Assembly: GCF_003076135.1 (NCBI RefSeq)
Contig: NZ_QDGZ01000002.1
Location: forward strand, 186,001 to 250,000
Source of the DNA: Nocardioides gansuensis
Lineage (GTDB): Bacteria; Actinomycetota; Actinomycetes; Propionibacteriales; Nocardioidaceae
Length of the DNA: 64,000 nt
Direction of reading: 5' to 3'
This document shows positions 1-8,584 of the stretch, one piece after another. How positions within the stretch are numbered: position 1 is the stretch's first letter; each line of letters starts with the position of its first letter. The notes beneath the pieces were generated by a model. The model ran no database searches. It saw nothing but the letters and a program-made list of their open reading frames with translations, and was not told where the DNA came from. The position numbers and the translations under genes were made by a program.

Positions 1-1
1 G

Positions 2-310
2 CTCGCGCTGCCCGACGGCTACGTCGCGCTGGTGCACCCGCGTTCGGGCCTGGCCGCCCGTCACGGACTCTCGATCGTCAACACGCCCGGCACCATCGAC
101 GCGGGCTATCGCGGCGAGATCAAGGTGATGCTGATCAACCACGACCCGGCGACGCCCGTGGAGCTCAGCCGAGGCGACCGGATCGCCCAGCTCGTCGTGC
201 AGCGCTTCGAGCGGGCCCGCTTCGTCGAGGTGGAGAGCCTGCCCGACTCCACCCGTGGCGCGGGGGGTTACGGTTCTACAGGGGGGTTCGGTGCGCCGGT
301 CGCCCCGTGA
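2..310 (+). CDS. dut: dUTP diphosphatase, C-terminal part
   Basis: Trimeric dUTPase, which hydrolyses dUTP to dUMP and pyrophosphate and so keeps uracil out of DNA. The gene runs in from before the window. The visible part holds the conserved HPRSGLA segment, the uridine-binding hairpin ([11 protein letters not shown]), the [10 protein letters not shown] segment and the glycine-rich C-terminal motif [11 protein letters not shown], which closes over the substrate. It ends in TGA at 308-310, 39 nt before the DUF3710 gene on the same strand. The pairing of dut with DUF3710 is typical of actinobacterial chromosomes and places this end in core genome. Confidence 0.93.
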   Translation, partial: LALPDGYVALVHPRSGLAARHGLSIVNTPGTIDAGYRGEIKVMLINHDPATPVELSRGDRIAQLVVQRFERARFVEVESLPDSTRGAGGYGSTGGFGAPVAP

Positions 311-349
311 TCGCCCTCTGAAGCCAGAGCCCAGACCGAGGAGCACGTC

Positions 350-994
350 GTGAAGTTCCGCCGCAAGCCGCAGGCGACCCCGGAGGAGACGCCCGCGGCG
401 GCCGAGCCGGCGGCCCAGGAGGCCCCGGGTCCCGACGCCGCTCGCCCGGCCGTGGGCCCCTTCGACGAGGCCGACGTCGCCGGGGACGGGGTCGAGCGGG
501 TCGACCTCGGCTCGCTGCTGGTGGCCCCGCGGCCCGGCCGCGAGCTGCGCCTGCAGGTCGACGAGAAGTCGGGCGTCGTGCGCTCCGTCCTGCTCGCCGG
601 ACCCGACGGCGCGCTGGAGTTCCAGGCCTTCGCGGCCCCGCGCAACGGCGACCTGTGGAGCACCGTGCGCCCCCAGATCAAGGCCGACGTCACCCGCCGC
701 GGAGGCCAGGTGACCGAGCGGGAGGGCCGCTTCGGGCCGGAGCTGGTCTGCCAGATGCCGGTGAAGCTGCCTGACGGCAAGGTCGGCACCCAGCCGTCCC
801 GGATCGTGGGCATCAACGGGCCCCGGTGGATGCTGCGCGCCTCCCTGATCGGCCGTCCGGCGCTCGACCCGGACAACTCGGGCGAGTGGGAGGACACGCT
901 GGCCGCGATCGTCGTACGCCGCGGCAGCGAGGCCATGCCCGTCGGCGAGCCGCTCCCCGTGAAGCTGCCCGACCAAGCGCGACGGATGGGGTGA
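350..994 (+). CDS. DUF3710 domain protein
   Basis: Conserved actinobacterial protein of 214 residues with no established biochemical role. The N-terminal 40 residues are rich in Ala, Pro and Glu and look disordered. The rest is the DUF3710 core, with segments such as EFQAFAAPRNGDLW and GPRWMLRASLIGRPA. It lies between dut and an OB-fold gene, as the Rv2696c homologue does in M. tuberculosis. Its TGA overlaps a GTG of the next reading frame, so the two are probably co-translated. No signal peptide or membrane segment is visible. Confidence 0.85.
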   Translation: MKFRRKPQATPEETPAAAEPAAQEAPGPDAARPAVGPFDEADVAGDGVERVDLGSLLVAPRPGRELRLQVDEKSGVVRSVLLAGPDGALEFQAFAAPRNGDLWSTVRPQIKADVTRRGGQVTEREGRFGPELVCQMPVKLPDGKVGTQPSRIVGINGPRWMLRASLIGRPALDPDNSGEWEDTLAAIVVRRGSEAMPVGEPLPVKLPDQARRMG

Positions 995-999
995 CCGCG

Positions 1000-1359
1000 A
1001 TGTCCAAGGGCCGCCTCCGCCGCAGCCTCTCCAAGTGGGCCGACACCGACGACATGCACGCCCGCGACCTGCGGCAGGCCTACGCCGAGACCAGCCAGAC
1101 CACGGTCGCCGAGGCTCCCCACCGGGAGCGGGTGATCCTCCAGGGCACCCTGCGCACCGTCACCCTGCGTCCCCGCGGTGGCGTGCCCGCCCTCGAGGCG
1201 GAGCTCTCCGACGGCACCGGTGTCGTCACGGTCATCTGGCTCGGCCGGCGCCGGATCAGCGGCATCGAGCCCGGCCGCGCCATTCGCATCCAGGGCCGCA
1301 TCGGCACCAGTGAGGGCCACCGAGTCATCTTCAACCCGCGCTATGAGCTGATGCCGTGA
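1000..1359 (+). CDS. OB-fold nucleic-acid-binding domain protein
   Basis: Small protein of about 119 residues. Its C-terminal two thirds read as a single OB-fold of the tRNA-anticodon type: strand segments LQGTLRTVTL, ELSDGTGVVTVIWLG and AIRIQGRIGT. A short basic N-terminus precedes it. It corresponds to Rv2694c in the conserved block. ATG 1000 is used here; a GTG three codons upstream (991) overlaps the previous stop and is also possible. The 3' end overlaps the next gene's GTG by 4 nt, so translational coupling is likely. The ligand is unknown. Confidence 0.8.
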   Translation: MSKGRLRRSLSKWADTDDMHARDLRQAYAETSQTTVAEAPHRERVILQGTLRTVTLRPRGGVPALEAELSDGTGVVTVIWLGRRRISGIEPGRAIRIQGRIGTSEGHRVIFNPRYELMP

Positions 1360-2081
1360 ACGAGCACGAGGCCCGCACCGACGCGCCCCCGAGCAGCGGC
1401 GTCGACTCCGTCGAGGCCGCCGTCCGCAAGCAGCTGAGCACCGCGCTGGGCGGGCGCCGCGGCATGGTCGAGGCGGCGGTGCCCACCATCCTCTTCACCG
1501 TCATGTGGCTGACCACGCGCGAGCTGCGGCTCGCGCTCGTGGTGTCGGTGTCTGCGGCCGGGGCGCTGCTCCTGGTCCGCCTGGTGCAGCGCTCGTCGGT
1601 GCAGTTCTGCGTCAACGCGCTGCTCGGGATCGGCATCGGCTGGTTCTTCGTGCAGCGCTCGGCCGACAGCGGCGGGAGCGCCAACGACCAGGCGCTCGCC
1701 TACTTCCTGCCCGGCATCCTCTACAACGGCGGCTACGCCGTCGTGCTGGCGCTCACCTGCCTCGTCGGCTGGCCGATCGTCGGCTTCATGGTCGGCAGCG
1801 TCACCGGTGAGCCGACGGCGTGGCACGAGGACCGCCAGGTGGTGCGGCTGTGCTCGCTGCTCACCTGGGTCCTGGTGGCGCCGTGCGTGCTGCGGGTGCT
1901 GGTGCAGGCGCCCGTCTGGCTGGCCGGCTCGTCCGAGGCGATGGACCCCGACGCGGCGATCGCGATCCTCGGCGTGCTCAAGATCGTGCTCGGGTGGCCG
2001 CTCCAGATCGCCGCCCTCGGCACGATGGTGTGGCTGCTCACCCGCGACCGGACGCCGGTCTCCGAGACGCCGCGGGACTGA
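1356..2081 (+). CDS. DUF3159 integral membrane protein
   Basis: Membrane protein of 241 residues with about five hydrophobic helices (for example around residues 40-75, 85-100, 115-145 and 160-215). It begins with GTG inside the stop of the OB-fold gene. DUF3159 proteins are conserved in actinobacteria, typically in this neighbourhood (Rv2693c), without an assigned transport substrate. The gene ends convergently, 4 nt from the stop of the TrkA gene on the other strand. Hydrophobicity is visible directly; the family name comes from sequence pattern and context. Confidence 0.82.
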   Translation: MNEHEARTDAPPSSGVDSVEAAVRKQLSTALGGRRGMVEAAVPTILFTVMWLTTRELRLALVVSVSAAGALLLVRLVQRSSVQFCVNALLGIGIGWFFVQRSADSGGSANDQALAYFLPGILYNGGYAVVLALTCLVGWPIVGFMVGSVTGEPTAWHEDRQVVRLCSLLTWVLVAPCVLRVLVQAPVWLAGSSEAMDPDAAIAILGVLKIVLGWPLQIAALGTMVWLLTRDRTPVSETPRD

Positions 2082-2085
2082 TCCC

Positions 2086-2757
2086 TCAGCCCCCGTGCGA
2101 GTGGGGGGAGAGGAGCCGCTCGAGCTCCTCCTCGAGCTCCCCGGGCACCACGAACATCAGCTCGTCGCCGGCCTCGAGCGGCTGCTCCGCCTCGGGGCGG
2201 TAGACCTGGCCGTCGCGCAGGATCGTGACCAGGGCGCAGTTCTCGGGGAACGGGACCAGCCCGCTCGGCTTGCCGACGTACGGCGAGTCGGCCGGGAGCG
2301 TCAGCTCCACCAGGTTGGCGTTGCCCTGCCGGAAGGTGAACAGCCGGACCAGGTCGCCGACGGTCACGGCCTCCTCGACGAGCGCCGACATGATGCGCGG
2401 CGTCGACACGTTGACGTCCACGCCCCAGGCCTCGGTGAACAGCCACTCGTTGTTGGGGTGGTTGACCCGGCCCACGGTGCGGGGCACGCCGAACTCGGTC
2501 TTGGCCAGCAGCGAGGTGACCAGGTTGACCTTGTCGTCACCGGTGGCCGCGATCACCACGTCGCACTTGTCCATCTGCGCCTCCTCGAGGGAGGAGAGCT
2601 CGCAGGAGTCGGCGAGCAGCCACTCGGCGTTCGGCACCCGCTCGGGCCGGATGGCCGAGGGCTGCTTGTCGATGAGCAGCACCTGGTGGCCGTTCTCGAT
2701 CAGCTCGCGGGCGATCGAGCGTCCCACGGCTCCTGCTCCGGCGATGGCGACGCGCAT
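2086..2757 (-). CDS. ceoC: TrkA-type potassium uptake regulatory protein (CeoC-like)
   Basis: Cytoplasmic K+ uptake regulatory subunit of 223 residues. An N-terminal RCK/Rossmann domain starts with the dinucleotide-binding loop VAIAGAGAVGRSIAREL. A C-terminal TrkA_C domain follows, including the segment YVGKPSGLVPFPENCALVTI. The long frame extends further upstream, but ATG 2757 places the Rossmann motif at the N-terminus as in relatives. It overlaps the stop of the paralogous upstream gene (ATGA). The tandem pair corresponds to M. tuberculosis ceoB/ceoC. No Trk membrane channel subunit is in the window. Confidence 0.88.
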   Translation of the reverse strand: MRVAIAGAGAVGRSIARELIENGHQVLLIDKQPSAIRPERVPNAEWLLADSCELSSLEEAQMDKCDVVIAATGDDKVNLVTSLLAKTEFGVPRTVGRVNHPNNEWLFTEAWGVDVNVSTPRIMSALVEEAVTVGDLVRLFTFRQGNANLVELTLPADSPYVGKPSGLVPFPENCALVTILRDGQVYRPEAEQPLEAGDELMFVVPGELEEELERLLSPHSHGG

Positions 2758-3419
2758 CAGTCCTCCTCGGGTCCGCGGTCGAGCACGGCGTAGGCGTGGG
2801 GGGCGGTCTCCTCGCGCATCACCAGGTGCAGCATGTCGCCCTCCTGGATGACGGTCTCGCGGGTCGGCAGCATGCCCTCGCCGAGCCGGTCGATCCAGGC
2901 GATCCGGCTGCGGGACTGCTCCTGCAGGTGGATCGTGCGCTGCCCGATCCACTGCTCGGGCACCATGATGTGGTCGAGGCGGATGGTGCCTGACGGGTCA
3001 CGGAAGTCGGGCTCGGCGCCTGCGGGCAGGATGCGCCGCAGCACCTGGTCGGCCGTCCACTTCACCGTGGCGACCGTGGTGATGCCCAGGCGCTGGTAGA
3101 CCTCGGCGCGGCCCGGGTCGTAGATGCGGGCGACGACCTGCTGGATGCCGAAGGTCTCCCGCGCCACCCGGGCGGCGATGATGTTGGAGTTGTCCCCGCT
3201 CGACACGGCGGCGAAGGCGTCGGCCCGCTTGATCCCGGCCTTCTGCAGGACCTCCTGGTCGAAGCCGTAGCCGGTGACCTTGTCCCCGTTGAAGGTCGGG
3301 CCGAGCCGGCGGAAGGCGTCGGGGTCGCTGTCGATGATCGACACCGTGTGGTTGCGGTCCTCGAGGCTGCGCGCAAGGGTCGAGCCGACCCGGCCACAGC
3401 CCATGATCACGACATGCAC
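2757..3419 (-). CDS. ceoB: TrkA-type potassium uptake regulatory protein (CeoB-like)
   Basis: First gene of the tandem TrkA pair, 220 residues, starting at GTG 3419 directly before the Rossmann loop HVVIMGCGRVGSTLA. An ATG nine codons upstream is possible but would add a non-conserved tail. The RCK N-terminal domain contains the acidic residues of IIDSDPDAFRRLG that contact NAD(H). A TrkA_C domain lies after about residue 130. It is transcribed divergently from the APC permease over a 69-bp gap. The pair probably gates a Trk/Ktr channel encoded elsewhere. Confidence 0.88.
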   Translation of the reverse strand: MHVVIMGCGRVGSTLARSLEDRNHTVSIIDSDPDAFRRLGPTFNGDKVTGYGFDQEVLQKAGIKRADAFAAVSSGDNSNIIAARVARETFGIQQVVARIYDPGRAEVYQRLGITTVATVKWTADQVLRRILPAGAEPDFRDPSGTIRLDHIMVPEQWIGQRTIHLQEQSRSRIAWIDRLGEGMLPTRETVIQEGDMLHLVMREETAPHAYAVLDRGPEED

Positions 3420-3474
3420 GAGTTGAACGGTATCCCAGCCCGCCACCGTGGCGCTCGGCGCGCCCCCGGGTGAC

Positions 3475-3480
3475 TAGGCT
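3475..3480 (+). promoter_or_regulatory. -10 element of the APC permease promoter, probably leaderless
   Basis: TAGGCT matches the actinobacterial TANNNT -10 consensus and ends only 8 nt before the GTG start at 3489. That spacing is typical of leaderless transcripts, and no Shine-Dalgarno sequence is visible. This is an inference from sequence. Confidence 0.45.
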
Positions 3481-3488
3481 GTCCGCTC

Positions 3489-5306
3489 GTGGGTGTCGGC
3501 GACGTATCGAAACGGATCCTGCTCGGGCGCAAGCTCCGGAGCAGCCAGCTGGGCGAGACCCTGCTGCCCAAGCGCATCGCGCTGCCTGTCTTCGCGAGCG
3601 ACGCGCTCTCCTCGGTCGCCTACGCCCCGGACGAGGTCTTCATCATGCTGGCGATCGCCGGCGCCTCGGCCTACGTGTGGTCGTGGAAGATCGGCATCGC
3701 CGTCGCGATCGTGATGCTCACCGTGGTGATGTCCTACCGGCAGACCGTGCACGCCTACCCCTCCGGGGGCGGTGACTACGAGGTCGCCAGCGTCAACCTC
3801 GGCCGCAACGCCGGGATCACGGTGGGCGCGGCCCTGCTGGTCGACTACGTCCTGACCGTCGCCGTGTCGATCTCGTCGGCAGCGCAGTACGCCGCCGGGG
3901 CGATCCCGGCCCTGATCGGCCACGAGGCCCTCGCGGCGAGCATCGCCGTCGTCGCCCTGTCCGCGATGAACCTGCGGGGCGTCCGCGAGTCCGGCACGTT
4001 CTTCGCGATCCCGACCTACCTCTTCATGGTCTCGATCCTCGGGATGTGCGCGATCGGGCTGGGACGCCTCTTCGCGGGTGACCTCCCGCAGGCGGAGAGC
4101 GCGCACCTGCAGATCCAGCCCGCCGAGGGCTGGGAGGGCCCGCTGAGCCAGATCGCGCTGTTCTTCCTGCTGGCGCGCGCGTTCTCGTCCGGCTGTGCGG
4201 CGCTCACCGGTGTCGAGGCGATCTCCAACGGCGTACCTGCCTTCCAGCGCCCGAAGAGCAAGAACGCCGCGACGACCCTGCTCCTCCTCGGCCTGATCGC
4301 GATCTCGATGATGATGAGCGTCATCGTGCTCGCCAAGCAGATGAGCATCCGCTACGTCGATCCGCACGACGTCCACCGGCTCCGCGACGCGGCAGGCAAC
4401 GTCCTCCCCGAGGACTACGAGCAGCACCCCGTGATCTCCCAGATCGCGGCCGGCGTGTTCGACACCTTCCCGCCCGGCTTCTACTTCGTGGTGTCGGTGA
4501 CCGGCATCATCCTGGTGCTGGCCGCCAACACCGCCTTCAACGGCTTCCCCGTGCTGGGCTCGATCCTGGCCCAGGACGGCCTGGCCCCCCGCGCGCTGGG
4601 CTCCCGCGGCGACCGGCTGGCCTACAGCAACGGCATCGTGTTCCTGGCCGTCATGTCGATCGTGCTGATCGTCGTCTTCGACGCCGAGACCACCAAGCTG
4701 ATCCAGCTCTACATCGTCGGCGTCTTCGTCTCCTTCAACCTCAGCCAGCTCGGCATGATCCGCCACTGGACGCGCCACCTGAAGACCGAGACCGACCCTG
4801 CCGAGCGCGGCCGGATGATGCGCTCGCGGGCGATCAACACGTTCGGCCTCTGCATGACGGCCGTGGTGCTCGTGATCGTGCTGATCACCAAGTTCCTCGC
4901 AGGCGCCTGGATCACGATCCTGGCCATGATGGTCTTCATCTCGGTGATGAAGGCCATCAGCCGCCACTACGACCAGGTGACGCTCGAGCTCGCCGCCGAC
5001 GAGCAGGACAAGGTGATGCCCACCCGGGTTCACGCCATCGTGCTCGCCGCCAGGCTGCACAAGCCGACGCTGCGGGCCCTGGCCTTCGCCAAGGCCACCC
5101 GGCCCAACGTGCTCGAGGCCATCTACGTGAGCATCGACCCCGCGGCCACCAACAGGCTGCTGGAGGAGTGGGACGAGCGCAACCTCGACGTGCCGCTCAA
5201 GGTGCTGCACTCGCCCTACCGCGAGGTCATCCGGCCGATCGTGATGTACACGCAGGAGATCCGGAAGGCCAACCCGCGGGGCGTGGTGGCGGTCTACATC
5301 CCCTAG
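3489..5306 (+). CDS. APC-family amino-acid permease, interrupted near its C-terminus by TAG
   Basis: Amino acid/polyamine permease with about 12 hydrophobic helices. It contains the substrate-helix segment SGGGDYEVASVNLGRN and the long C-terminal cytoplasmic region of this subgroup (Rv2690c-like). Reading stops at TAG 5304-5306 after VVAVYIP. In the same frame the sequence continues through YVVGRWWEQLLHNQTA to TGA at 5535-5537, overlapping the next gene's start exactly as expected for an intact 682-codon operon. A single G-to-T change (GAG to TAG) explains the stop. The twelve helices remain; about 77 residues of the soluble tail are lost. It may be a point mutation, a sequencing error or a hypomorphic allele. 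Confidence 0.85.
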   Translation: MGVGDVSKRILLGRKLRSSQLGETLLPKRIALPVFASDALSSVAYAPDEVFIMLAIAGASAYVWSWKIGIAVAIVMLTVVMSYRQTVHAYPSGGGDYEVASVNLGRNAGITVGAALLVDYVLTVAVSISSAAQYAAGAIPALIGHEALAASIAVVALSAMNLRGVRESGTFFAIPTYLFMVSILGMCAIGLGRLFAGDLPQAESAHLQIQPAEGWEGPLSQIALFFLLARAFSSGCAALTGVEAISNGVPAFQRPKSKNAATTLLLLGLIAISMMMSVIVLAKQMSIRYVDPHDVHRLRDAAGNVLPEDYEQHPVISQIAAGVFDTFPPGFYFVVSVTGIILVLAANTAFNGFPVLGSILAQDGLAPRALGSRGDRLAYSNGIVFLAVMSIVLIVVFDAETTKLIQLYIVGVFVSFNLSQLGMIRHWTRHLKTETDPAERGRMMRSRAINTFGLCMTAVVLVIVLITKFLAGAWITILAMMVFISVMKAISRHYDQVTLELAADEQDKVMPTRVHAIVLAARLHKPTLRALAFAKATRPNVLEAIYVSIDPAATNRLLEEWDERNLDVPLKVLHSPYREVIRPIVMYTQEIRKANPRGVVAVYIP

Positions 5307-5533
5307 TACGTCGTCGGGCGCTGGTGGGAGCAGCTGCTGCACAACCAGACCGCGCTGCGGCTCAAGGGGCGGCTGCTGTTCACCCCCGGTGTGATGGTGA
5401 CGTCGGTGCCCTACCAGCTCCGGTCGTCGAAGTACGCCCTCGAGCGGGAGGAGCGCGAGGACGTGCGGGTGCACGCGGGCGACCTGCGCCGCGGCCGGGT
5501 CGACGACACGGCACGGCGGGGACCGAACCGCCC

Positions 5534-6697
5534 GTGAGCCGCCACACCAGGCAGCGCCGGGCCCGCGGCAGGTCTCGCGTCGGCGAGCGGTTCGAGACCG
5601 TGGTTGGCCCGGTGGCCCACGGCGGGCACTGCGTCGCCCGGGTCGAGGACGGCGCCCGCGTCGTGTTCGTGCGGCACGCGCTGCCCGGGGAGCGGGTCGT
5701 CGTGGAGGTCACCGAGGGCACCGACGGCGACCGGTTCTGGCGAGGGGACGCCGTCGAGGTGCTCGAGCCCTCGCCGGACCGCGTGCTCGCGCCGTGCCCG
5801 GTGTCCGGCCCGGGCCTGTGCGGGGGCTGCGACTTCCAGCATGTGGCGCTGCCGGCCCAGCGGGAGCTCAAGGCGGCCGTGGTGCGGGAGCAGCTGGTGC
5901 GCCTCGCGCGCCTGGACGAGGACGACCCGCTGGTGGCCGGCCTCGTGGTCGAGCCCGTCGCGGGTGACCACCAGGGGCTGCGCTGGCGGACGCGGATGCA
6001 GTGGGCCACGGCTCCCGACGGCAGGCGCGGCCTGCGGGCCCACCGGTCGCGCACGGTGGTGCCGGTCGACGACTGCCTGATCGCCGTACCCGACGCTCGT
6101 GCACCCCTGCCCGGCCCTCCGGTCACCGAGTCGGTGCTCGGCCGTGACTTCGTGGTGGAGCCGGACGGCTTCTGGCAGGTCCATCCCGGCGCGCCCCAGG
6201 TGCTCGTCGAGACGGTGCTCTCGATGCTCGGGGCGCAGCCGGGGGAGCGGGTCCTCGACCTTTACTCCGGCGTCGGGCTCTTCGCGCGGTTCCTCGCCGA
6301 CGAGGTGGGGGAGGGCACCAGGGTCCTGGCGGTCGAGGCCGACCGGGCCGCCGCCCGCCACGCGCGGGCCAACCTCGCCGGCCACGAGCGGGCGGAGGTG
6401 GCGTGCGGCCCCGTCGACGAGGTGCTGGCGACGTCGTACGACGAGCCGTTCGACCTCGTCGTCCTGGACCCGCCCCGGGAGGGAGCCAGGCGCCGGGTCG
6501 TGGAGCAGGTCGTCGACCGCGCCCCGCGTGCCGTGGCCTACGTCGCCTGTGACCCGGCTGCCCTCGCACGCGACGTCGCGATCTTCCGCGAGCACGGCTA
6601 CCGGCTCTCCGCCCTGCGCGCGTTCGACCTCTTCCCGATGACCCACCACGTCGAATGCGTGGCGCTGCTGGAGACAACCGGCCCTGACCTGCGGTGA
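5534..6697 (+). CDS. TrmA/RlmC-like 5-methyluridine RNA methyltransferase
   Basis: SAM-dependent RNA uracil-C5 methyltransferase of 387 residues. An N-terminal TRAM domain occupies about residues 18-80. An Fe-S cluster motif follows, with Cys88, Cys96 and Cys99 in CPVSGPGLCGGC. The SAM site LDLYSGVGLF lies at 241-250, and the conserved LDPPREGA at 311-318. The catalytic cysteine is Cys339 in YVACDPAALARD, and the general base is probably Glu374. GTG 5534 overlaps the true end of the permease frame. It corresponds to Rv2689c. Whether it modifies tRNA or rRNA cannot be decided from sequence. It is the last core gene before the mobile element. Confidence 0.9.
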   Translation: MSRHTRQRRARGRSRVGERFETVVGPVAHGGHCVARVEDGARVVFVRHALPGERVVVEVTEGTDGDRFWRGDAVEVLEPSPDRVLAPCPVSGPGLCGGCDFQHVALPAQRELKAAVVREQLVRLARLDEDDPLVAGLVVEPVAGDHQGLRWRTRMQWATAPDGRRGLRAHRSRTVVPVDDCLIAVPDARAPLPGPPVTESVLGRDFVVEPDGFWQVHPGAPQVLVETVLSMLGAQPGERVLDLYSGVGLFARFLADEVGEGTRVLAVEADRAAARHARANLAGHERAEVACGPVDEVLATSYDEPFDLVVLDPPREGARRRVVEQVVDRAPRAVAYVACDPAALARDVAIFREHGYRLSALRAFDLFPMTHHVECVALLETTGPDLR

Positions 6698-6740
6698 CGC
6701 GAATCCCCGTGCGTGCGCGAACATTCAAGAATCGGCCTTA

Positions 6741-6762
6741 GGGCGCACTTTGGGCGCACTTT
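6741..6762. repeat. tandem direct repeat, two copies of GGGCGCACTTT
   Basis: Two exact, adjacent 11-bp copies lie in the gap between the last core gene and the integrase. Their position suits integrase arm-type binding sites or part of attL. This is an inference; the matching copy at the other end of the element is not in the window. Confidence 0.5.
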
Positions 6763-6804
6763 GCGTGCATGGCACCCGATTTTGCCCTTGAGGAAGCCGA
6801 ACAC

Positions 6805-6850
6805 GGGCCCAGCTGGGCCCGCAAGAGCCCGCACAACCGCCTCAGGCGGT
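6805..6850. repeat. two perfect inverted repeats downstream of int
   Basis: GGGCCCAGCTGGGCCC is a perfect 16-bp palindrome at 6805-6820. ACCGCC-TCA-GGCGGT is a 15-bp hairpin at 6836-6850. Both lie just past the integrase stop. They could be a terminator for int (no U-tract follows) or crossover or binding sites of the att region. The rest of the 252-bp gap holds nothing else I recognise. Confidence 0.45.
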
Positions 6851-6949
6851 CGTGGAGCGCGTCGATGGACTCCGGGCCGGTCGTGAGCCCGTTGGGCGCT
6901 CAGCGTGGCCTGTTCCAGGGAGCAGGTCCGTGCCGGCATCCGGTCTCTA

Positions 6950-8191
6950 CTACTCGGCTCCAGCGCCTTCGCCCGCTCCGGGTCCTGGAGCGAGGCGCTC
7001 GGTGGCCGCCCGGTAATCCGGCACGACAAGTTTGCGGTTGATGTAGTGCCGCTCGGTCACCGTCTTGGACGTGTGCCCGAGCTGATTCTTGGCAGCCTCA
7101 GCGTCGTAAACCTCGTCGATCTCAGTCGCCACCGTTCGACGGAAGGAGTGGGGTGTGACGCCCTGCAGAAACGTGAGGTCGGCATAGTCATCCAGCAGAC
7201 GGATGTGACGGAGCCGGCCCTGGATGTTGGTGGGGTAGTGCCAGGTGCCGTTGCGAGTGATGAAGACGGCGTCGAGGTCGTTGGGCGTCTGGGCAACCTT
7301 CCGACGGCGCAGCAATGCTGCCGCCCAGTCGGGGAGCGCGATGGGGCGGATCGCGGCGTCGGTCTTGCCGTAGTCGACCCGCTTGCCCTTGGAGGTGATC
7401 TGCCCGTTGACCATCAGCCACGGAAACCAGTCCTCGTCGCCGCGTCGTGAGGGTGGAGGGCTCAGTTCGATATCGGACCAGCGCAGCGCCAGCAGTTCAC
7501 CGATGCGCATTCCGGTAGCGACCAGCATCTCGACAATGTCCGGCAGGTCGACGCTCCTGGGGCCGGTGCGCTTCTCCGCGTTTGCCCACTCACGGATGGC
7601 TGTGCGCACGGAATCAAGGTCCTCGGCGGGGACCGGCTTCTTCTTGACCTTCGGCACAGGGACAGTCGGGACGCTTGTCGCCGGGTTGCCGTTGATGGCC
7701 TCGTGGAAAATGGCCAGATCGAAGGCGCGCACCAGGACGCTGCGGATTCGCTTCCGCATGTCGGCGCTGACGCCCGCGCTGTCCAGTGCCGCCTGAATGA
7801 TCACCGGGCGGACATGACGCAACTGGTAGGCGCCCAGCGGTTGGTCGGTCTTGTTGGGGTCAAGGACCCAGCGGAGGTGCGAGCGGTACCGCTCAAGTGT
7901 TTCGGTGCTCGGCCCGGTTTCGCTCTGTTCGGCCTTCTCGAACCAGAAGTCGAGGAGACGTTGAACGTTGTCGTCAGGCGCAAGTGCGCCGTCCCCGAAG
8001 GTGCCCGTGTGCTCCACGAAGAACGCCTTCAGATTGTTCTTCGCCTTGGTCTTGGTCTCACCACTCTTGCGGTACTCCCGCACCACACCGTCGATGTCGC
8101 AGTAGCGGGCCCGGGCCAACCACGTTCCGTTCGCCCGCCGGCTGCAGTTGATCTCGCCGTATGTGCCGACGATCAGTCTCTGCCTGGCCAC
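6950..8191 (-). CDS. int: tyrosine site-specific integrase
   Basis: Site-specific recombinase of 413 residues that integrates and excises the element. An N-terminal arm-binding segment covers about residues 1-60 and a SAM-like core-binding domain about 70-180. The catalytic domain contains Arg229 in ATGMRIGELLALRW, His348 and Arg351 in HSFRR, His373 in LGHTSKTV and the nucleophile Tyr383 in ERHYINR, so all catalytic residues are present. It ends close to the core chromosome, as is usual for ICE integrases, and overlaps the excisionase gene by 19 nt. The C-terminus ends in a Gly/Ala-rich tail. Confidence 0.95.
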   Translation of the reverse strand: MARQRLIVGTYGEINCSRRANGTWLARARYCDIDGVVREYRKSGETKTKAKNNLKAFFVEHTGTFGDGALAPDDNVQRLLDFWFEKAEQSETGPSTETLERYRSHLRWVLDPNKTDQPLGAYQLRHVRPVIIQAALDSAGVSADMRKRIRSVLVRAFDLAIFHEAINGNPATSVPTVPVPKVKKKPVPAEDLDSVRTAIREWANAEKRTGPRSVDLPDIVEMLVATGMRIGELLALRWSDIELSPPPSRRGDEDWFPWLMVNGQITSKGKRVDYGKTDAAIRPIALPDWAAALLRRRKVAQTPNDLDAVFITRNGTWHYPTNIQGRLRHIRLLDDYADLTFLQGVTPHSFRRTVATEIDEVYDAEAAKNQLGHTSKTVTERHYINRKLVVPDYRAATERLAPGPGAGEGAGAE

Positions 8192-8520
8192 GGCTCTCTC
8201 CGTGTGGTGGTTGCTCGCGTACGGGTTCGGACGACCTTGCGCGAGGGCGGGCTGGGCTTCTGCTCAATAGCCTGGGCATCCTCGACCTGCTCCTCGGTGA
8301 AGGACTCCTGATGGGCATCCAGCCACCGATCGAGCTCGGAAAGGCGGTACTTGAGTCGACCGCCGGCCTTGACGGCGCGCGGGCCGTAGCCGGGGCGGCG
8401 CACCCGCCACGTCAGAAGCGTCGCCTTCGGCACGCCCAGGTAGCCGCAGGCGTCGTCGGTGTTCAGGAAGGGGTCGCGGACCATCGAGAGGGCGTCCGAA
8501 CTGCTCATGTCGGTGGACAT
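8173..8520 (-). CDS. xis: excisionase-family helix-turn-helix protein
   Basis: DNA-binding protein of 115 residues with a MerR-like winged HTH at about residues 18-75: DPFLNTDDACGYLGVPKATL followed by a recognition helix and wing ending LKYRLSELDRWLDAH. Such proteins bend att DNA to direct excision. A basic Arg/Thr-rich tail follows. It is encoded directly upstream of, and overlapping, the integrase, so the two are probably made from one transcript. The family is visible; the role in excision is inferred from position. Confidence 0.85.
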   Translation of the reverse strand: MSTDMSSSDALSMVRDPFLNTDDACGYLGVPKATLLTWRVRRPGYGPRAVKAGGRLKYRLSELDRWLDAHQESFTEEQVEDAQAIEQKPSPPSRKVVRTRTRATTTRREPWPGRD

Positions 8521-8584
8521 CTGCTCTCCTTTGCTCGGGCTCAGCGATTAGGTGGACGAGCCGTGCCAACGCACGACGATCGCA

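Noticed and set aside
3474..5474. 666-residue open frame on the minus strand
   Set aside because: Lies wholly opposite the APC permease; its His/Asp/Arg-rich composition is what antisense of a high-GC gene gives.
6805..6850. Intrinsic terminator of int
   Set aside because: Strong stems but no T-tract in either direction, so kept as an unassigned inverted repeat.
6698..6949. tRNA gene as integration target
   Set aside because: No T-loop consensus or cloverleaf could be found on either strand in the gap.
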